This document shows positions 31,761 to 43,497 of a stretch of DNA of 64,000 bases, piece after piece. The stretch comes from Rhizopus sp. PT2906 (lineage: Eukaryota > Mucoromycota > Mucoromycetes > Mucorales > Rhizopodaceae), in contig JAMYHX010000038.1 of assembly GCA_025529335.1 (NCBI GenBank), forward strand, positions 62,001-126,000, in the 5' to 3' direction. The translations under genes and the position numbers were made by a program. Numbering within the stretch: the first letter of the stretch is position 1; each line of letters starts with the position of its first letter. The notes beneath the pieces are model-generated. The model was not told the origin of the DNA and did no database searches. It was given only the letters and a program-made list of their open reading frames with translations.

Positions 31761-32480
31761 GGTTAAAAATCTTAATTTAAAACTATTGTTTTTATTGAGA
31801 CAAGGACTATTTATATTTTGACGGCCGAGCTTTATCGAATGAAATACTAGTTTCATTCACTGAGTAAATCTAGAGGAATCTATTGGGAATATAAATATCA
31901 ACCGATAAATCAACCTACAGATTATCTTATAACATCTTCACTGTATTGGGCGAAAGTCGGAGAATAAAATTCTATTTTTATTTTGTGCATCATTGTTTTG
32001 CTTTATTGATTGTGCCCAAACTTGACATTTTAAACTTTCCCCCTTTTTTTTCTCTCATTTTTTGAAAGCAAGATAGGATTAATCAAAGATCATTTGACGA
32101 GTAACTATGGTACTTTATATATTGGTATTTTTCATCAAAATATCACAATGTATATAAATGAATCAGAGCTTTGAAAAGATACAAAGACTCCATTGTTTTT
32201 TAGGCGCGAAAGGTGATACATGAGCAAATACGACACATTTCCGCATCTGACTTTTTTATATTCATTAGTCGAGCATTGTTCCCTGTACTGTCGAAAACTG
32301 TGGATACTTATCATTCTTTTTATAAATCCTTTCACAGATGTTATCTTTGGCTATAATCGTGATTTATGTAAAAAGCTGGATGAGTTTTGTATTAAAATCA
32401 GTTATTTTAAAGAAAAATAAACAAAAAACTGATGTCGTCTTATTTCATTTTACCCTTAGCAACTTTAGAAGGAAGTAACA
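31761..32480. other. No supported feature
   Basis: Only short AT-rich ORFs without recognisable content were seen. Confidence 0.4.
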
Positions 32481-32514
32481 ACACGAAGCTAGACTGTAAA
32501 ATATAGTGCCATGA

Positions 32515-32934
32515 TCAAACAGCAGTGTATGGAATTTCTCGTAGTTGGGGTAAAATATCCTAGCAGCAATGCAAACCACGATCAATGCAAGCTGTCAAGT
32601 GAGCTGTAGATCATGTTGAATCGTTTGATGAACATTAGCATCGATTTTCCGGCGAGTGTTTGGACTACTTGTACATGGTAATCATTTTTTGTTTCCATTT
32701 ATTACAAGGCAATGCTCTAAATTTGGTACGTCTGTAGGCTTTAATTGTGACGTGTACAAGATGGACCTGAAAGCCCCAACGGTACATAGAATGACCAAAT
32801 TTCAATCATTCTATCTTCCCCCTGATTTGAACGACTTTGACGTTGTTTGCAACACTCTTGCGTTTCTCTCTCTCAGTTTCACAGACTCGTTCAAGATGAA
32901 GTTGAAAAAACTAAAGGACATCAAACAAGAGTAA
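32515..32934 (+). pseudogene. Fragment of an unrecognised protein family
   Basis: Open readings in two frames (about 32524-32700, KYPSSNANHDQCKLSSEL then a stop; and 32656-32934, CDVYKMDLKAPTVHRMTKFQ then SFYLPPDLNDFDVVCNTLAF) appear to continue one another, suggesting a broken gene. I recall similar 'YKMDL...Y-R-M' segments in expanded Mucorales families of unknown function. No start, no domain and no function can be given. Confidence 0.3.
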
Positions 32935-33243
32935 GCAAGTCCTTTTGAATTTTATACATTGCGTAGCATATACTAAACAGTGCATATTTTTAGTTATGCT
33001 ACGTGTCGAATACATTCTATGAGACAATCGAATACAAGATAAGAAGATAATGCATATCGGATATGTCTTCATGTCTAAATAGTCGCAAACCTGAACACAC
33101 ACTCAGATAAGCAGATGAGTTCTCTATTTAAGTATAATTCAATTTTTCTTTTATATAAATATTAATAAGGAGAAACGGGCTTCAGAAAGAGAGAAGAGAG
33201 AAAGATAGAAAAAGAGAGAGAAAAAGACATAATGTAGGGTTAT

Positions 33244-35191
33244 TTACAACATCATCTTAAGAGGGTTCTCCATGTATTCCTTGAAAGCTTGCATCCAAGT
33301 AGCACCAACGGCGCCATCGACAACACGGTGGTCAGCGCTCAAAGCGACTTCCATCACGTCACGAACAGCGAATCCCTTCTCTGAAGCTTCATCAACGACA
33401 ATCTTTTGCTGAGTACCACCAACGGCCAAGATACAAGATTGAGGAGGGTTGATGATGGCAGTAAAGTGCTTGATGCCGTACATACCCAAGTTGGAGATAG
33501 TGAAAGAACCACCTTGGTATTCATGAGGAGCAAGCTTACCATCACGGGCACGCTTGGCCATATCCTTGACTTGGTTAGAGATGGCGGACAATCCCTTGGA
33601 TTCAGCACTACCAACGATAGGAGTGATCAAGCCATTAGGTGTGGCAACAGCAACACTGATGTCAGCAGTGTTGTATCTAAATAAGAAAAGTTGAGTACAA
33701 CTGGTATCATCTATTTGTTGCACACGTACTGTCTAATGAAGTCGCCTTGCCATGCAGAGTTGACTTCAGGAACCTTCTTGAGAGCAAGGGCAGAGGCCTT
33801 GATGACAAAGTCGTTGACGGAAAGCTTGTACTTGCCATCGGAAGACTTGTTGAGAACCTCACGCAACTTGTTGATCTTCTCCATGTTGATTTCAGTTGTG
33901 AGATAGTAGTGAGGAACTTGTTGTTTGGATTCGGCCAAACGAGTGGCAATGATCTTTCTCATGCTGGTAGTAGGAATGTCAGTGAAAGCATCGCCGGTAG
34001 CGGATTGAGGAGCGTAGGCAGCAGGTGGAGCAGCTGCGGCGGGTGCGGCCTTTTGTTGTTGAGGAGCTAGAAGCAAAGGTTGTTAGGTGATATTTTTACG
34101 TTTATATCCCTCGTCTTACCCTTGAATTGTTCAACATCCTCCTTGGAGACAATACCGTTGGGACCAGAACCCTTGACTTGAGAGATGTCAATACCGCGTT
34201 CATCAGCAAGTTTCTACATTTATAAAAGTTAGAGATCAAAGCCGTTTATATAATTCGGTCGACTTACTCTAGCAAGAGGGCTAGCAAGAACACGACCTAT
34301 AAATGAAATTCAATTTAGACATTGTAAAATAAAAATACGGCTATATCGATTTACCTCCGTGGCTAGAAACAGCCTCGCTTTCGGCCTTCTTGGGTTCAGC
34401 CTTGGGAGCAGCCTTTTCTTCCTTCTTTTCTTCCTTGGGGGCAGCTTCAGCTTGAGGAGCTGAGCTAGAAACGTCGGAAAGAGAGAAGTTCTCAAAGGCA
34501 GCAACGTCATCCTTTTCTTCAACAAAGATAGCAATGGGCTATAACAGAGGTATTAATTTATCGTCTATATTTTTTTTTTCTTCAATAATGTTACCTGTCC
34601 GACATTGACGTCCTTGGTACCAGTTTCAATCAAGATCTTGGCGAGGTAACCTTCTTCTTGACACTCGAAATCCATTTGGGCCTTATCTGTTTCGATTTCT
34701 ACCAAAACATCACCGGGTTGAATTTCATCACCTACTTTCTTTTGCCAAGCACCAATGGCACCAGCAGTCATACTATTTTCACCGAGAGTCAGTAAACGAA
34801 CTTTAAGTAACAAAGCTTACAACTTACGTAGGAGACAAGGCAGGCATGTTGATGACACTGTGAGCGGGATAAGCTACACACACACGAAAAATTTTTGGGG
34901 TTAGCTCATATACAAGCGTGCGATTAAAAGGCGTGTAGACTGCTTACAAGAATAGAAACGAGCATCTTTGTTGATAACTTGGTTAGCTAATGAACGGAGG
35001 GCAATAAACTTGGGTGCACTATTTACGCAATGTTAACAAGGGTATTAAAATATATTTTTCACTTACGAAGTGGCAGAGAAAGCACGAGCAGAAACGTGCT
35101 TTGCAAGAATAGGAGCTGCTCTGGTAGCAGTAGCGCGAGCGGTAGAAGCGATGCCTCTCAAAACTTGGCGTCTGAAAGTAACAGCGGACAT
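33244..35191 (-). CDS. LAT1: Pyruvate dehydrogenase E2 (dihydrolipoamide acetyltransferase), mitochondrial
   Basis: Nine exons: 35191-35067, 35018-34948, 34873-34828, 34772-34595, 34538-34355, 34296-34268, 34213-34120, 34066-33730, 33676-33244, giving 498 residues. E2 is the core of the pyruvate dehydrogenase complex and moves the acetyl group from lipoate to CoA. A mitochondrial leader (MSAVTFRRQVLRGIASTARA, basic and without acids) comes first. The lipoyl domain reads VINMPALSPTMTAGAIGAWQ and EIETDKAQMDFEC, with the lipoylated Lys in ETDKA. An Ala/Lys/Glu/Pro-rich hinge leads to the E1/E3-binding domain (VLASPLARKLADERGID, KGSGPNGIVSKEDVE). A second Ala-rich linker follows, then the catalytic domain ending ALSADHRVVDGAVGATWM with the active His in D-H-R-V-V-D-G. 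All parts are present. Confidence 0.94.
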
Positions 35192-35569
35192 ATCTTACAA
35201 GTTATATGAATAAAGAGGGAGAAAGAAAAAAAAAAAAAGTTTTTTTGGAGCTGGGAAAATCCAGGAGAATACGGAGAAAAACCCCAAAGAGTCTGTTGTG
35301 ACTGTTGGTGCCGGACAGTAGCTGATCTGTTCATCATCTTGGGTGCCCTTTCCTTGATGGAGGTTGATAAGACGTCCCCCCGGACGAAATGTAAAGTCAG
35401 ATTCATTGGGAATTAGAGTATATTTTTTTCGTAAAGAAGTCTATGTATATTCTGGTTTGAGTAGTACCATGCAAAAGATAAAATGTTAAAGTGATAAGCT
35501 CATAGACAGAATTATGAATGTATGAATAAAAAGGAAAGAGGATGTAGATCGAGTGAATATAACAGAGTT

Positions 35570-35955
35570 TAAAGTATCATAAAGTTACTGCTTCTAGAAT
35601 ACATACATTCAATGCTGTTCCCCATAGCTCCTTGCCTGTACAAAAAAAAAAAAATTACTGCTTTTTGAGAGAGATAGATAGAATACGTATAAACTGTTTT
35701 CATACTTGCATCAGTGCAATTAAAAGAGCGAAAAGTGCTGCAACTTAAACAAATGAGCATTAAGCAGAATGTAGCAAATAAAAAAGGGACTTTAGCAAAT
35801 AAACTGAAAGCGATTTTGATCAGATAATCATATAATGTATTAAAGCTGATATGATGTACACTTACCGTGCACTTTGCTGCATGTTCAAAACGCGTTTCAA
35901 TACAAAAAGACTGTAAAATGATAGAACAATGACCTGGATATACACACTCGGGCAA
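35570..35955 (-). CDS. Possible very small spliced gene
   Basis: A TATA-like ATATTTATAAAG lies at about 35960-35972 on the minus strand, upstream of a first ATG near 35885. A strong GTAAGT donor follows a few codons later, and a second GTATG..ACAG intron lies at about 35635-35706. Joined this way the product is only about 37 residues (starting MQQSAR, ending NVCILEAVTL). A weaker donor two codons earlier would instead give a hydrophobic peptide containing IAALFALLIALMQ. The two splice signals and TATA box argue for a transcript, but the peptide is unrecognised and the structure is uncertain; it could be a non-coding RNA. Confidence 0.25.
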
Positions 35956-36472
35956 GACGCTTTATAAATATATTAAAGAAATATAATATAAAGTGGACCA
36001 TATTGCTTTTTATCAATCCGATTTTGACATTCTAATATGCTGTTGTTGTAAAGTACTCGTTACTATAGCGTTACTATGACAAAAGCGTTGCCAAATGAAC
36101 AAATAATATGTACTTTCCTAAAATGGTAATGTACTCTATGGCAAACTCTTTACACGTGTAAACTACCGCTTTTTATATTAAGCTTGAATTTTTTTCATTT
36201 AAAAAGAAACAATAAAAGATGGGAAAAGGAGCACTGATCACCTTTTTAATACTAAGCTGGTCAGTTTAAAAATCATTCTTTCTGGTGGTCCCTGATCGCA
36301 ATGAATAATAATAGTAATACATCCGTCATGAATTAGCCTGTTACACTATTACTGTGCTTATTTTCCAATTACAGATCTTTACTTTCCAAATATCCTTTTC
36401 TTTCTCTATTATCTTATTTTTTTTTATCTTCCTTTACTTTCATTCCCTTTTTATTTATCATAATTATCCATC

Positions 36473-39311
36473 ATGTATAGAAAACAAGATGATTCACTAC
36501 ACTCTTCTATTCTTCGTGTAACAAAATCTAATTACTATGACCGTGACAGTGGTATAGCAACAACAGAGACAGAAGACGAGAGTGCAGCGCCGACCTGCAT
36601 ATTTAGCGACGACGATGACTATTATAAACGAGCTAATACATCAACCATCAGTTATGCTATGGACAAAGACAGCAGTATATCCTCTCTGCTATACTCTCCA
36701 AACTACTTTGCTAATCTAGGAGATCAGGCAATCTATTCTCTCAAAGATTTCATGAACGATCACGACTGGAAAAAAGTGCTGAAGCATAAGAGCGGCGTTA
36801 CTGTTTATATGCTTCAAAAGCAACATAAAGGGGAAAAATCAGCACTGTTTCGAGGAGAGACTGTCATTGAAGGATTTACCCCTCAATCTATCTTTTATGT
36901 GATCGGTATGAGGAAATTATGGGATGAACAGTAAGGGCGTAGATATACTAGTGTTCTTCTTTTGCCAACATTCGCCCTTATTCCTTTAGATTTGAAGAAG
37001 GAAGGCTGATAGAAAACTTGAATGATACAACTTCATTAACTTACGAATCATATAAATCAACCTCTTCATCAAAGTAAAATACACATCTTTTTTTCTTTCT
37101 TTTATTGAAAGAGGGAGAGCTAATGACTTTATTAGAGCTTATGATGTGACACTTGTAGAAAAAATTGATTGCTCTGCGGATGGAGAAATCATTTTTGCCT
37201 GTACAAGCGTAGATACCCCCAAGGCTCCAAAGGTGCCTGGAAAAAATAGACATCACGTCAAGGTAATGAAGAATATGTTGGAGGCATAGATTGATTATAA
37301 CATTCTTTTTTTTTTTGAAAAAAAAAAAAAAACAGTTACAAGGTTGGATACTTCGACAAACAAGTTCTCACCCACCGGCAACCAAAGTTACATTTATTAC
37401 ACAAGAATATATCAGGGGCTGGATACCTGGACTCACCAAAAAATCATTGGCTAGAAAGCCTTTGATTATTGCTGCCATTGATGATTACTTGCAACGAAAG
37501 GCAGACAGATTAAAGACACAGGGGCACAGCAATCAGAAACAAATATCAGAGCCTTCTATACCTCGAATTGTCGCACCTCCTTCACCGTCCTCCACGCCGA
37601 GGTCTATTCTTAGTGTGCGTACGCCTTCACCCCCGTATGTGCATTTGTTTAATAATTGTCTTACGGCTAACTCTATCTTTTTAGGAACCAACCCATCTAC
37701 ATGCAGTCTTCACCTACACTAGGAATTGCGACACCTCCACTTACCAAGGACTATCCAAAGGGACGGATCATCTTGTCCAATCCACCGCCACGCGTATCCT
37801 CACTAAGCTCAAATACACCTAAACAAGTTAAATTTGCAGACGATCCAGCCCTGAAACACACTACATCCGATTCATACTTACCAAAGCTACCAGAAGCTCA
37901 TCCAGCAAGACTCTATCCGGCAAGTCGTCATAGGGAGGCGCGCAAAGAAAGCCTAGAGTCACTGAAAAAACATGTAGAAAGCGATTTAGACGAATGGAAA
38001 TCGGCAGGAGAATCAGATCATGCCAAATACTACATCAAACCGCTTCCCGATACAGCCTTACCGATCATGCGAAGCGACTGTGAGATTCAAGGAGATTGGT
38101 CACCAGAACAAGTTTGCTCTGTGATCCAATGCTTTGGCGCTCGAAAGAAATGTAAGTTCTATTGGGCACTGGATATATGTTTTACTTAACCCACCCGTAG
38201 GGGATGAACACTTTGAGGATGGTCAAGTAGTAGAAAGATTCTCACAAAAGGAATACTTGATTCATATCAAAATGAAGAGCTTGTTTCCTATTCAAAGCCG
38301 AGATTTTTCAGTTCTCACAAGTATCGAAAGCAACATCAATACAGGCGCAGTCTATATCGTGTCCACCAGTGTAGAGGATGAATTACTGCCATTAGAAGAA
38401 AAGGAGCAACAACGTACGCGAGGGCATTATACGACGTATGGGTGGGCGCTTTTGCCGAGCCGGAACTCAGTCAAGGTCACCTTTATTGCTCACATGCACC
38501 TCGGAGGCACGACACCATTACCATCATCCATTGTCAGACGATTGACCACACAGGTCCCGTCCTGTCTGGATCGAATACAGAATTACTTGGATCAAGTGGG
38601 CTGTCCGCCCTATATTCGTCGGGTGGCAGGTAAGATCGTACTAGAGCAGTTTGATACAGAGAGCAAGTCGTATTCGATAACCTATATGGCCAAACACGCT
38701 CCATCACGAAGAAATCACTCGTCATGGTGCACAGATCTTCGTGTGCACCCACGCATGTATGCCTTGGGTTATCATGTCGAGACACAGCCGCTGGATGGCG
38801 TACGAGTAGAGATCAGGCCAGGTGTTGGGTTGAGAGTTTATACAGAAAACGAAGCGTTGGAAGGAGAAAGGATTCATTTGACGGTTGTTCCTGTGTTAGA
38901 GGGTACTGAGCCACGGTATACCTGGAACAGTTCCGATATCATGGAAAGCAAAAGAATTGAAAAAATAGTAATAGAAGAAGAAGAAGAAGAAGAAAAAGAG
39001 CAACCAGAGGTTCGATTAGAGAAACAAGTAGATATTGAACATTCAGATGAAAGTCATGTAGATATTATGGAACCATTACAGATTGAAAAAGTGAATGTAA
39101 GACTTTTAGATTCCGCTTTTTTACAAGTATAATAATTGTTTACAATCTTTAGATTGATGAGGAAGCACCTGTTGTTGTAAAACGGCAGCATAGTGCAGAC
39201 ATTGTCATTACAGATGAACTTGCATTTTCTATGGAGCAGTTTTCATTTATTATTCTGCTCATGCTAGTATGTTATTACTTGGGGAAGTTGTCCTGTCAAT
39301 GTTCTGTATAG
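36473..39311 (+). CDS. Two-START-domain lipid-binding protein with C-terminal membrane anchor
   Basis: Seven exons: 36473-36930, 36990-37073, 37112-37262, 37336-37634, 37685-38151, 38201-39096, 39153-39311, giving 837 residues. START domains hold a lipid in a closed cavity. An acidic, Ser-rich N-terminus precedes START 1 (about 80-290; MNDHDWKKVLKHKSGVTVYM, FTPQSIFYVIGMRKLWDEQ, YIRGWIPGLTKKS). A Pro/Ser linker (about 290-400) follows, then START 2 (about 400-620; WDEHFEDGQVVERFSQKEYL, SLFPIQSRDFSVLTSIESN, VKVTFIAHMHLGGTTPLPS). A conserved beta-rich region (RVEIRPGVGLRVY, IHLTVVPVLEG), an acidic run and a last hydrophobic span (FSFIILLMLVCYYLGKL) end the protein. The layout suggests lipid transfer or sensing at a membrane. 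A GTATGT inside the last span could be a further donor, but no better ending was found. Confidence 0.8.
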
Positions 39312-40010
39312 ACAATTTTTTTTATTATAGACGTAATCCTTAATGTATAATGCATAAAATAATCTTGTACATCATGATATTGAATACAAAGGGACCATCC
39401 AATCTGAAAGAGCCTTTCTTGATTCTAGTAAAATGTTTACGAGTTTTATATATGTGGTCTGTTGGATGAAGAGGGTAAAGTCAAAAAAAAAAGCTCTTGT
39501 ATTTTTGGTTCAAAGTGTTTGAATGATAATAGAGTAATAAAAAGAAAACTTCATCAGCCAAAAGGCCAGAATCAGTCAGTTGGTGAAGACTGAAAATGTG
39601 ATATATAAATCTCATCTTCTTCTTATCTTTCTATGTTAGAATACATTTTACAGTCCTTCCAGTTTTATTGGCTACTTTGTTTGGCTTCAATATTCCTTCT
39701 ATTGAGTGTTTCCACATCACTAAACTTACTTTGCTTGACTCTTGCGCTTTAAAAACAGATAGATCAGTTGAATATACAGTTGCGACTACTTTCACTATTT
39801 ATTATACTCATACATATGTCTCATATCAATTGAAACAAAAGAACTACATCCGTAACTATGTATTATTCTAATATAATACAGCAGCTTTTACTACATTTAT
39901 TATTATAAAGGATATTATTCAGTAATGCTACTACATATATTATAAAGACCAAGGACAACAAATAAATACAGCTTCAATTGGTTCTACATGAACGTTAATG
40001 TATGAGAACG
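39312..40010. other. Intergenic
   Basis: AT-rich, with no supported gene. An ORF at 39668-39871 has no recognisable content. Confidence 0.4.
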
Positions 40011-40159
40011 ATATCATGGACTTTGTTGTAAGTTGGGTTAACAACATGGTGAAGTTGCTTTTGAAATGAGAGAGATCCTGATAGGTGAGTAGGTTCAGGT
40101 ACCATAAGTTGTTGCCTATGAAGAGAGTATGTTTAAAAGCCCGCTCTACCGCTTACTAT

Positions 40160-40540
40160 CCCTCACTCAAAGGAACTTGTCCATAACAATTCCATCGATG
40201 TTGTGGAAGTTGTTCATAGACAGACGCTGACGTTTTAGTTCATGATTAATTGCCTGAAGACGCACCTTACCAGGAAAGAACTGACAACTAAGTATAGCCA
40301 TAGCAAAAGTATCTAGGAGCCTCCAGACATTGGTTCTTGTTTGGATATCTCGGGAAATGCAAAGACTTGTGCCGTGCTTTGAAAAATTAAAAACAATCGA
40401 AAGTTATCACTTACAAGATAAGAAAAATTTCATTGTAGAAGCGAAAAGTCGGATCATTTGTGGTTTAGCACACAGAGTTTTTAGTAGCGTCATGTGACAT
40501 TCGTCAGGAGAAGTTGCCTATTTTGAAATGCAGCAAAAAA
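40160..40540 (-). pseudogene. Relic of a repeated protein-coding element
   Basis: On the minus strand a reading at about 40500-40420 (MTLLKTLCAKPQMIRLFAST) is followed by an intron-like GTAAGTGA..CAAAG segment. It continues as HGTSLCISRDIQTRTNVWRL, LDTFAMAILSCQFFPGKVRL and QAINHELKRQRLSMNNFHNI, ending at a stop near 40165. The start is missing. The coherent reading suggests a former gene or transposon protein, but the family is not recognised. Confidence 0.35.
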
Positions 40541-40669
40541 ATCTTGGTAAAGCGATCTAAATTTGTGAAAAACATGGTACGGCTCCCCACTCAATAGCTT
40601 TGTTCGTGATATTCAATAGGTTTTTCGGATAAATGGCTCTTATTTGTTGGTTGCCTATTTTTTTTTCAC

Positions 40670-41030
40670 CCGAGAAGGCTAGTGCTACGGGCGCTTCCTT
40701 GGGGCACTGCCTGTGTCGTCACTACATAACTTTACCTAACCTAAGGCTGCCCAGTGGGATATTCTTTGATATAAAATTACTCTTGAATGACTTTGGTTCT
40801 TTGTCGATAGTACTGACAATATAAAAACATTAAAATACAGCAATAACCACATTTTATCTCTTTCTTTTTGAAGCTTTATTCTATACCAAGAAGCATGGAA
40901 AGATGTCCATTCTCTGGACAGGTTCAGCTTAACACTACGCATTGAAAAGGTTTGTCAAAGGTATCACAGATAGCGCTTGTAACATTACCCTCCCGTTGGT
41001 TTCCTCGTGCGCGTAGTGTACACCAAAAAA
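40670..41030 (+). mobile_element. Short inverted-repeat element, copy A
   Basis: This segment matches 59580-59989 in reverse orientation over most of its length. Shared blocks include GCTACGGGCGCTTCCTTGGG near 40685 (the other copy: GCTACAGGCGCTTCCTTGGG on its minus strand), TAACCTAAGGC, and ACACTACGCATTGAAAAG near 40932. The ends are inverted: GGCTAGTGCTACGGGCGCT at about 40677 and, reading back from the right, GGGTAATGTTACAAGCGCT at about 40989-40971. There is no coding capacity. Size, inverted ends and two diverged copies fit a non-autonomous (MITE-like) DNA transposon. Outer boundaries are unclear. Confidence 0.6.
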
Positions 41031-41778
41031 TATCTTTTGCGAATGATCACTCCGAGAATTGGTATAACATTCATATTTGATGCATGATAGACCACATATT
41101 CGGTGACTTAGAACGACTTGAGATAATAAGGTAAACACATTTTCATGCATTCCTATTTAATCTTTTGTATTAGTTATTAAGTGTTTTTAGAATTGAGGGG
41201 GCATCAATGGCGTCTGCTGTAAAGAAAACACGCCAAAAGAACTTTAAAGACGTATACAATTTAGAAAAAATATAGGTCGACGATTTGATTTCCTAATAGG
41301 AGAAAATCACCCAAAAAGCACCATTAGTTTAAAGTATGGTGCAGTAGGGGTGGCTAAAAGTGACGACTTAAACAGCAACAAAATGATAATTGAAAAAAAT
41401 GCCAAGCTGCCAAGAATCTCAAAAGACATGCTGGATATGCCTGTGCAAGAACAGCAAGGAGATGCTAGTAATTTATGCACGTTTGGTGTTGTACACTAGA
41501 CTGTACCTTAAATATCTTTTATGCTCTTTTGCCTTTTCTTTCTTTGTGAGCTTACAAACCAAAGCTTATATAGAAAATTAGAAAGGGTATGAGTATTTAA
41601 GGAATATTTATTATTATACTTGACAATAAAATAAAGCGGTTGTCAACAAACATCGAAACCATCAAACGCCACATATTTTAGTAGTAACACAACATAAGGT
41701 AGATGAAGCTTTAGGCTTTTTTGTTGTTTAAAGCACTCTTTCTTTCTTTCTTTCTTTCTCCCCTTGTTACAGTATCTC
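41031..41778. other. Intergenic before the F-box gene
   Basis: No supported gene; an ORF at 41390-41581 is unrecognised. A (TTTC)n microsatellite and CT-rich tract at about 41740-41765 lead into the F-box start. Confidence 0.45.
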
Positions 41779-43497
41779 ATGACGACAACAACAATCCATC
41801 ATCTACCAGCAGATATACTCGATCATGTCTTTCAGCACACAGACAGGACAACCCTTAAAGAATGTCGGCTTGTTTGCGTATCATGGTATCTTTTAACTAC
41901 ACCGTATCTTTTTCGTAGTATTCAAATCAACAGCACGCTTCAAATTGTTAAATTCATACACTTTCACGAGAATCCAGCATCTGATCAACTTGTTCCATTT
42001 GGAAAATATGTCAAAAGAGTCACTACTGGTGAGGACAGAGGGATGGCTAATTGGTGGTTACAAGGCGAACGTTTTGCAATGTTTGTCAAATATTTCCCCA
42101 AGGTTACATCGGTTAGCATTTCTCCGACTGTTTGTGAAGGCAGCTTGTATTATTACTTATTTGAAGCTGATGAGAATATAAAATGGAAGCTTCAGAGGCT
42201 TGATCGGTTTTGCTATTACCAAACATTTAAATTGGATCATTATTACAAGTATAAAGACACCATCAAGGTCATAAGATGGCTCAAAGACATTCTAGACTTT
42301 CATTTTGTAATAGACTTTCCATTACTTGAAGAACTAGTCTTACCTTCGACAGTGGTTATCACAGACATACAAGATTTCATGTTCATTTGTAGTGCATGCT
42401 CCAATTTAACCGACCTAGATCTGTATACCAACATGAACAATCGTACAAGTCTGATGACTGACTTTGCTGTATGCCCCTCATTGAACACTCTAAATGTTAG
42501 ATGCCGTTCCTTGATACCCAAGGTGCTGGTTGATTATATTACTACAAGTTTGGTCAATCTTTCAAATATAACCTTTTGGATCGAAAGAGCATCGACACAA
42601 GCAAACTTTGGTGAAATCTATAAACAGCTAGAAGATTTTTTGTTTACACCTCAGAAGAAGTTAGCTTCTTTAACATTAAAAGCAGAAACAAGACACAGGG
42701 GTGATCATGAACAAATATATACAATGATTGATGAATATCTCAACGTCGCCTGTAGTCCTTCCAAGCTTAAAGCGGGTAATTCTATGAAATGGACAGCAGT
42801 CGATTCGTCAGTGATCACCATAGATTTATGCAAGTCATGGAATCATACAATCAAATGTCAAATCAGGTCATGCATAGGTTTGTTTATTTACTTTATCGAA
42901 AAAGATGGTTTTACAAGCTGCAAAATGCCAAACTTTCATAAACTGTGCTTAGAGCTAAAATTTAAGTGGTACAGTATTCCAAGAAATTTCGCTTTATTTA
43001 TAGAAAAGGCTTGTAACTTGCAGGAGTTGACTCTTCGTGGGTACAGCATAAAGAATACTTATCGCTGTGTTTATGAATCAATACGAATTTTGCGTATTGA
43101 AAAATCCTCGTGTCGTCCTAATTTTTTCTACATGTTTGCTAGATATTTTCCAAACTTGAAAGAATTGCATTTGCACAAAATCAGAATGGTTGACAGTTTT
43201 GACTGCTCTACAGAAATGCTGGTACAATTGGTTGATCTGTATTTGGAAAAATTATCATTGACTACAAATGAATGGCTTGATTCTGCAAAAGCTCCAAAGG
43301 AAGAGCTTGTATGCGTAGGAATAGAGGGAAGGTGTCAATATATCAAAGTATGTGCTGGCGAGATTCCAAAAACTATAACAAATGAAGAAGGGGCTGCGTT
43401 GTGGGACCGCTTGCCTATTGAGCATAGATATCTCATAATGTATAGCGTTCCTGCTCGCTTTGAGCTGAACAATGTTTATATTGAACTGACAATATAA
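41779..43497 (+). CDS. F-box protein with leucine-rich-like repeats
   Basis: A single exon gives 572 residues. The reading is open a few codons upstream, but the first ATG is at 41779 (MTTTTIHHLPADILDHVFQH). The F-box occupies about residues 8-50 (LPADILDHVFQHTDRTTLKE, CRLVCVSWYLLTTPYLFRS). The rest is irregular Leu/Ile-rich repeats of about 25-30 residues (for example LTDLDLYTNMNN, PSLNTLNVRCRSLIP, LKELHLHKIRM), expected to form a curved substrate-binding surface. F-box proteins link substrates to SCF ubiquitin ligases through Skp1. Mucorales carry large families of this kind. A truncated, frameshifted duplicate lies at 11.1-12.3 kb. Confidence 0.85.
   Translation: MTTTTIHHLPADILDHVFQHTDRTTLKECRLVCVSWYLLTTPYLFRSIQINSTLQIVKFIHFHENPASDQLVPFGKYVKRVTTGEDRGMANWWLQGERFAMFVKYFPKVTSVSISPTVCEGSLYYYLFEADENIKWKLQRLDRFCYYQTFKLDHYYKYKDTIKVIRWLKDILDFHFVIDFPLLEELVLPSTVVITDIQDFMFICSACSNLTDLDLYTNMNNRTSLMTDFAVCPSLNTLNVRCRSLIPKVLVDYITTSLVNLSNITFWIERASTQANFGEIYKQLEDFLFTPQKKLASLTLKAETRHRGDHEQIYTMIDEYLNVACSPSKLKAGNSMKWTAVDSSVITIDLCKSWNHTIKCQIRSCIGLFIYFIEKDGFTSCKMPNFHKLCLELKFKWYSIPRNFALFIEKACNLQELTLRGYSIKNTYRCVYESIRILRIEKSSCRPNFFYMFARYFPNLKELHLHKIRMVDSFDCSTEMLVQLVDLYLEKLSLTTNEWLDSAKAPKEELVCVGIEGRCQYIKVCAGEIPKTITNEEGAALWDRLPIEHRYLIMYSVPARFELNNVYIELTI

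Noticed and set aside
41764..41778. Earlier start for the F-box protein
   Set aside because: The five upstream codons begin with TTG; the first ATG in frame is at 41779.
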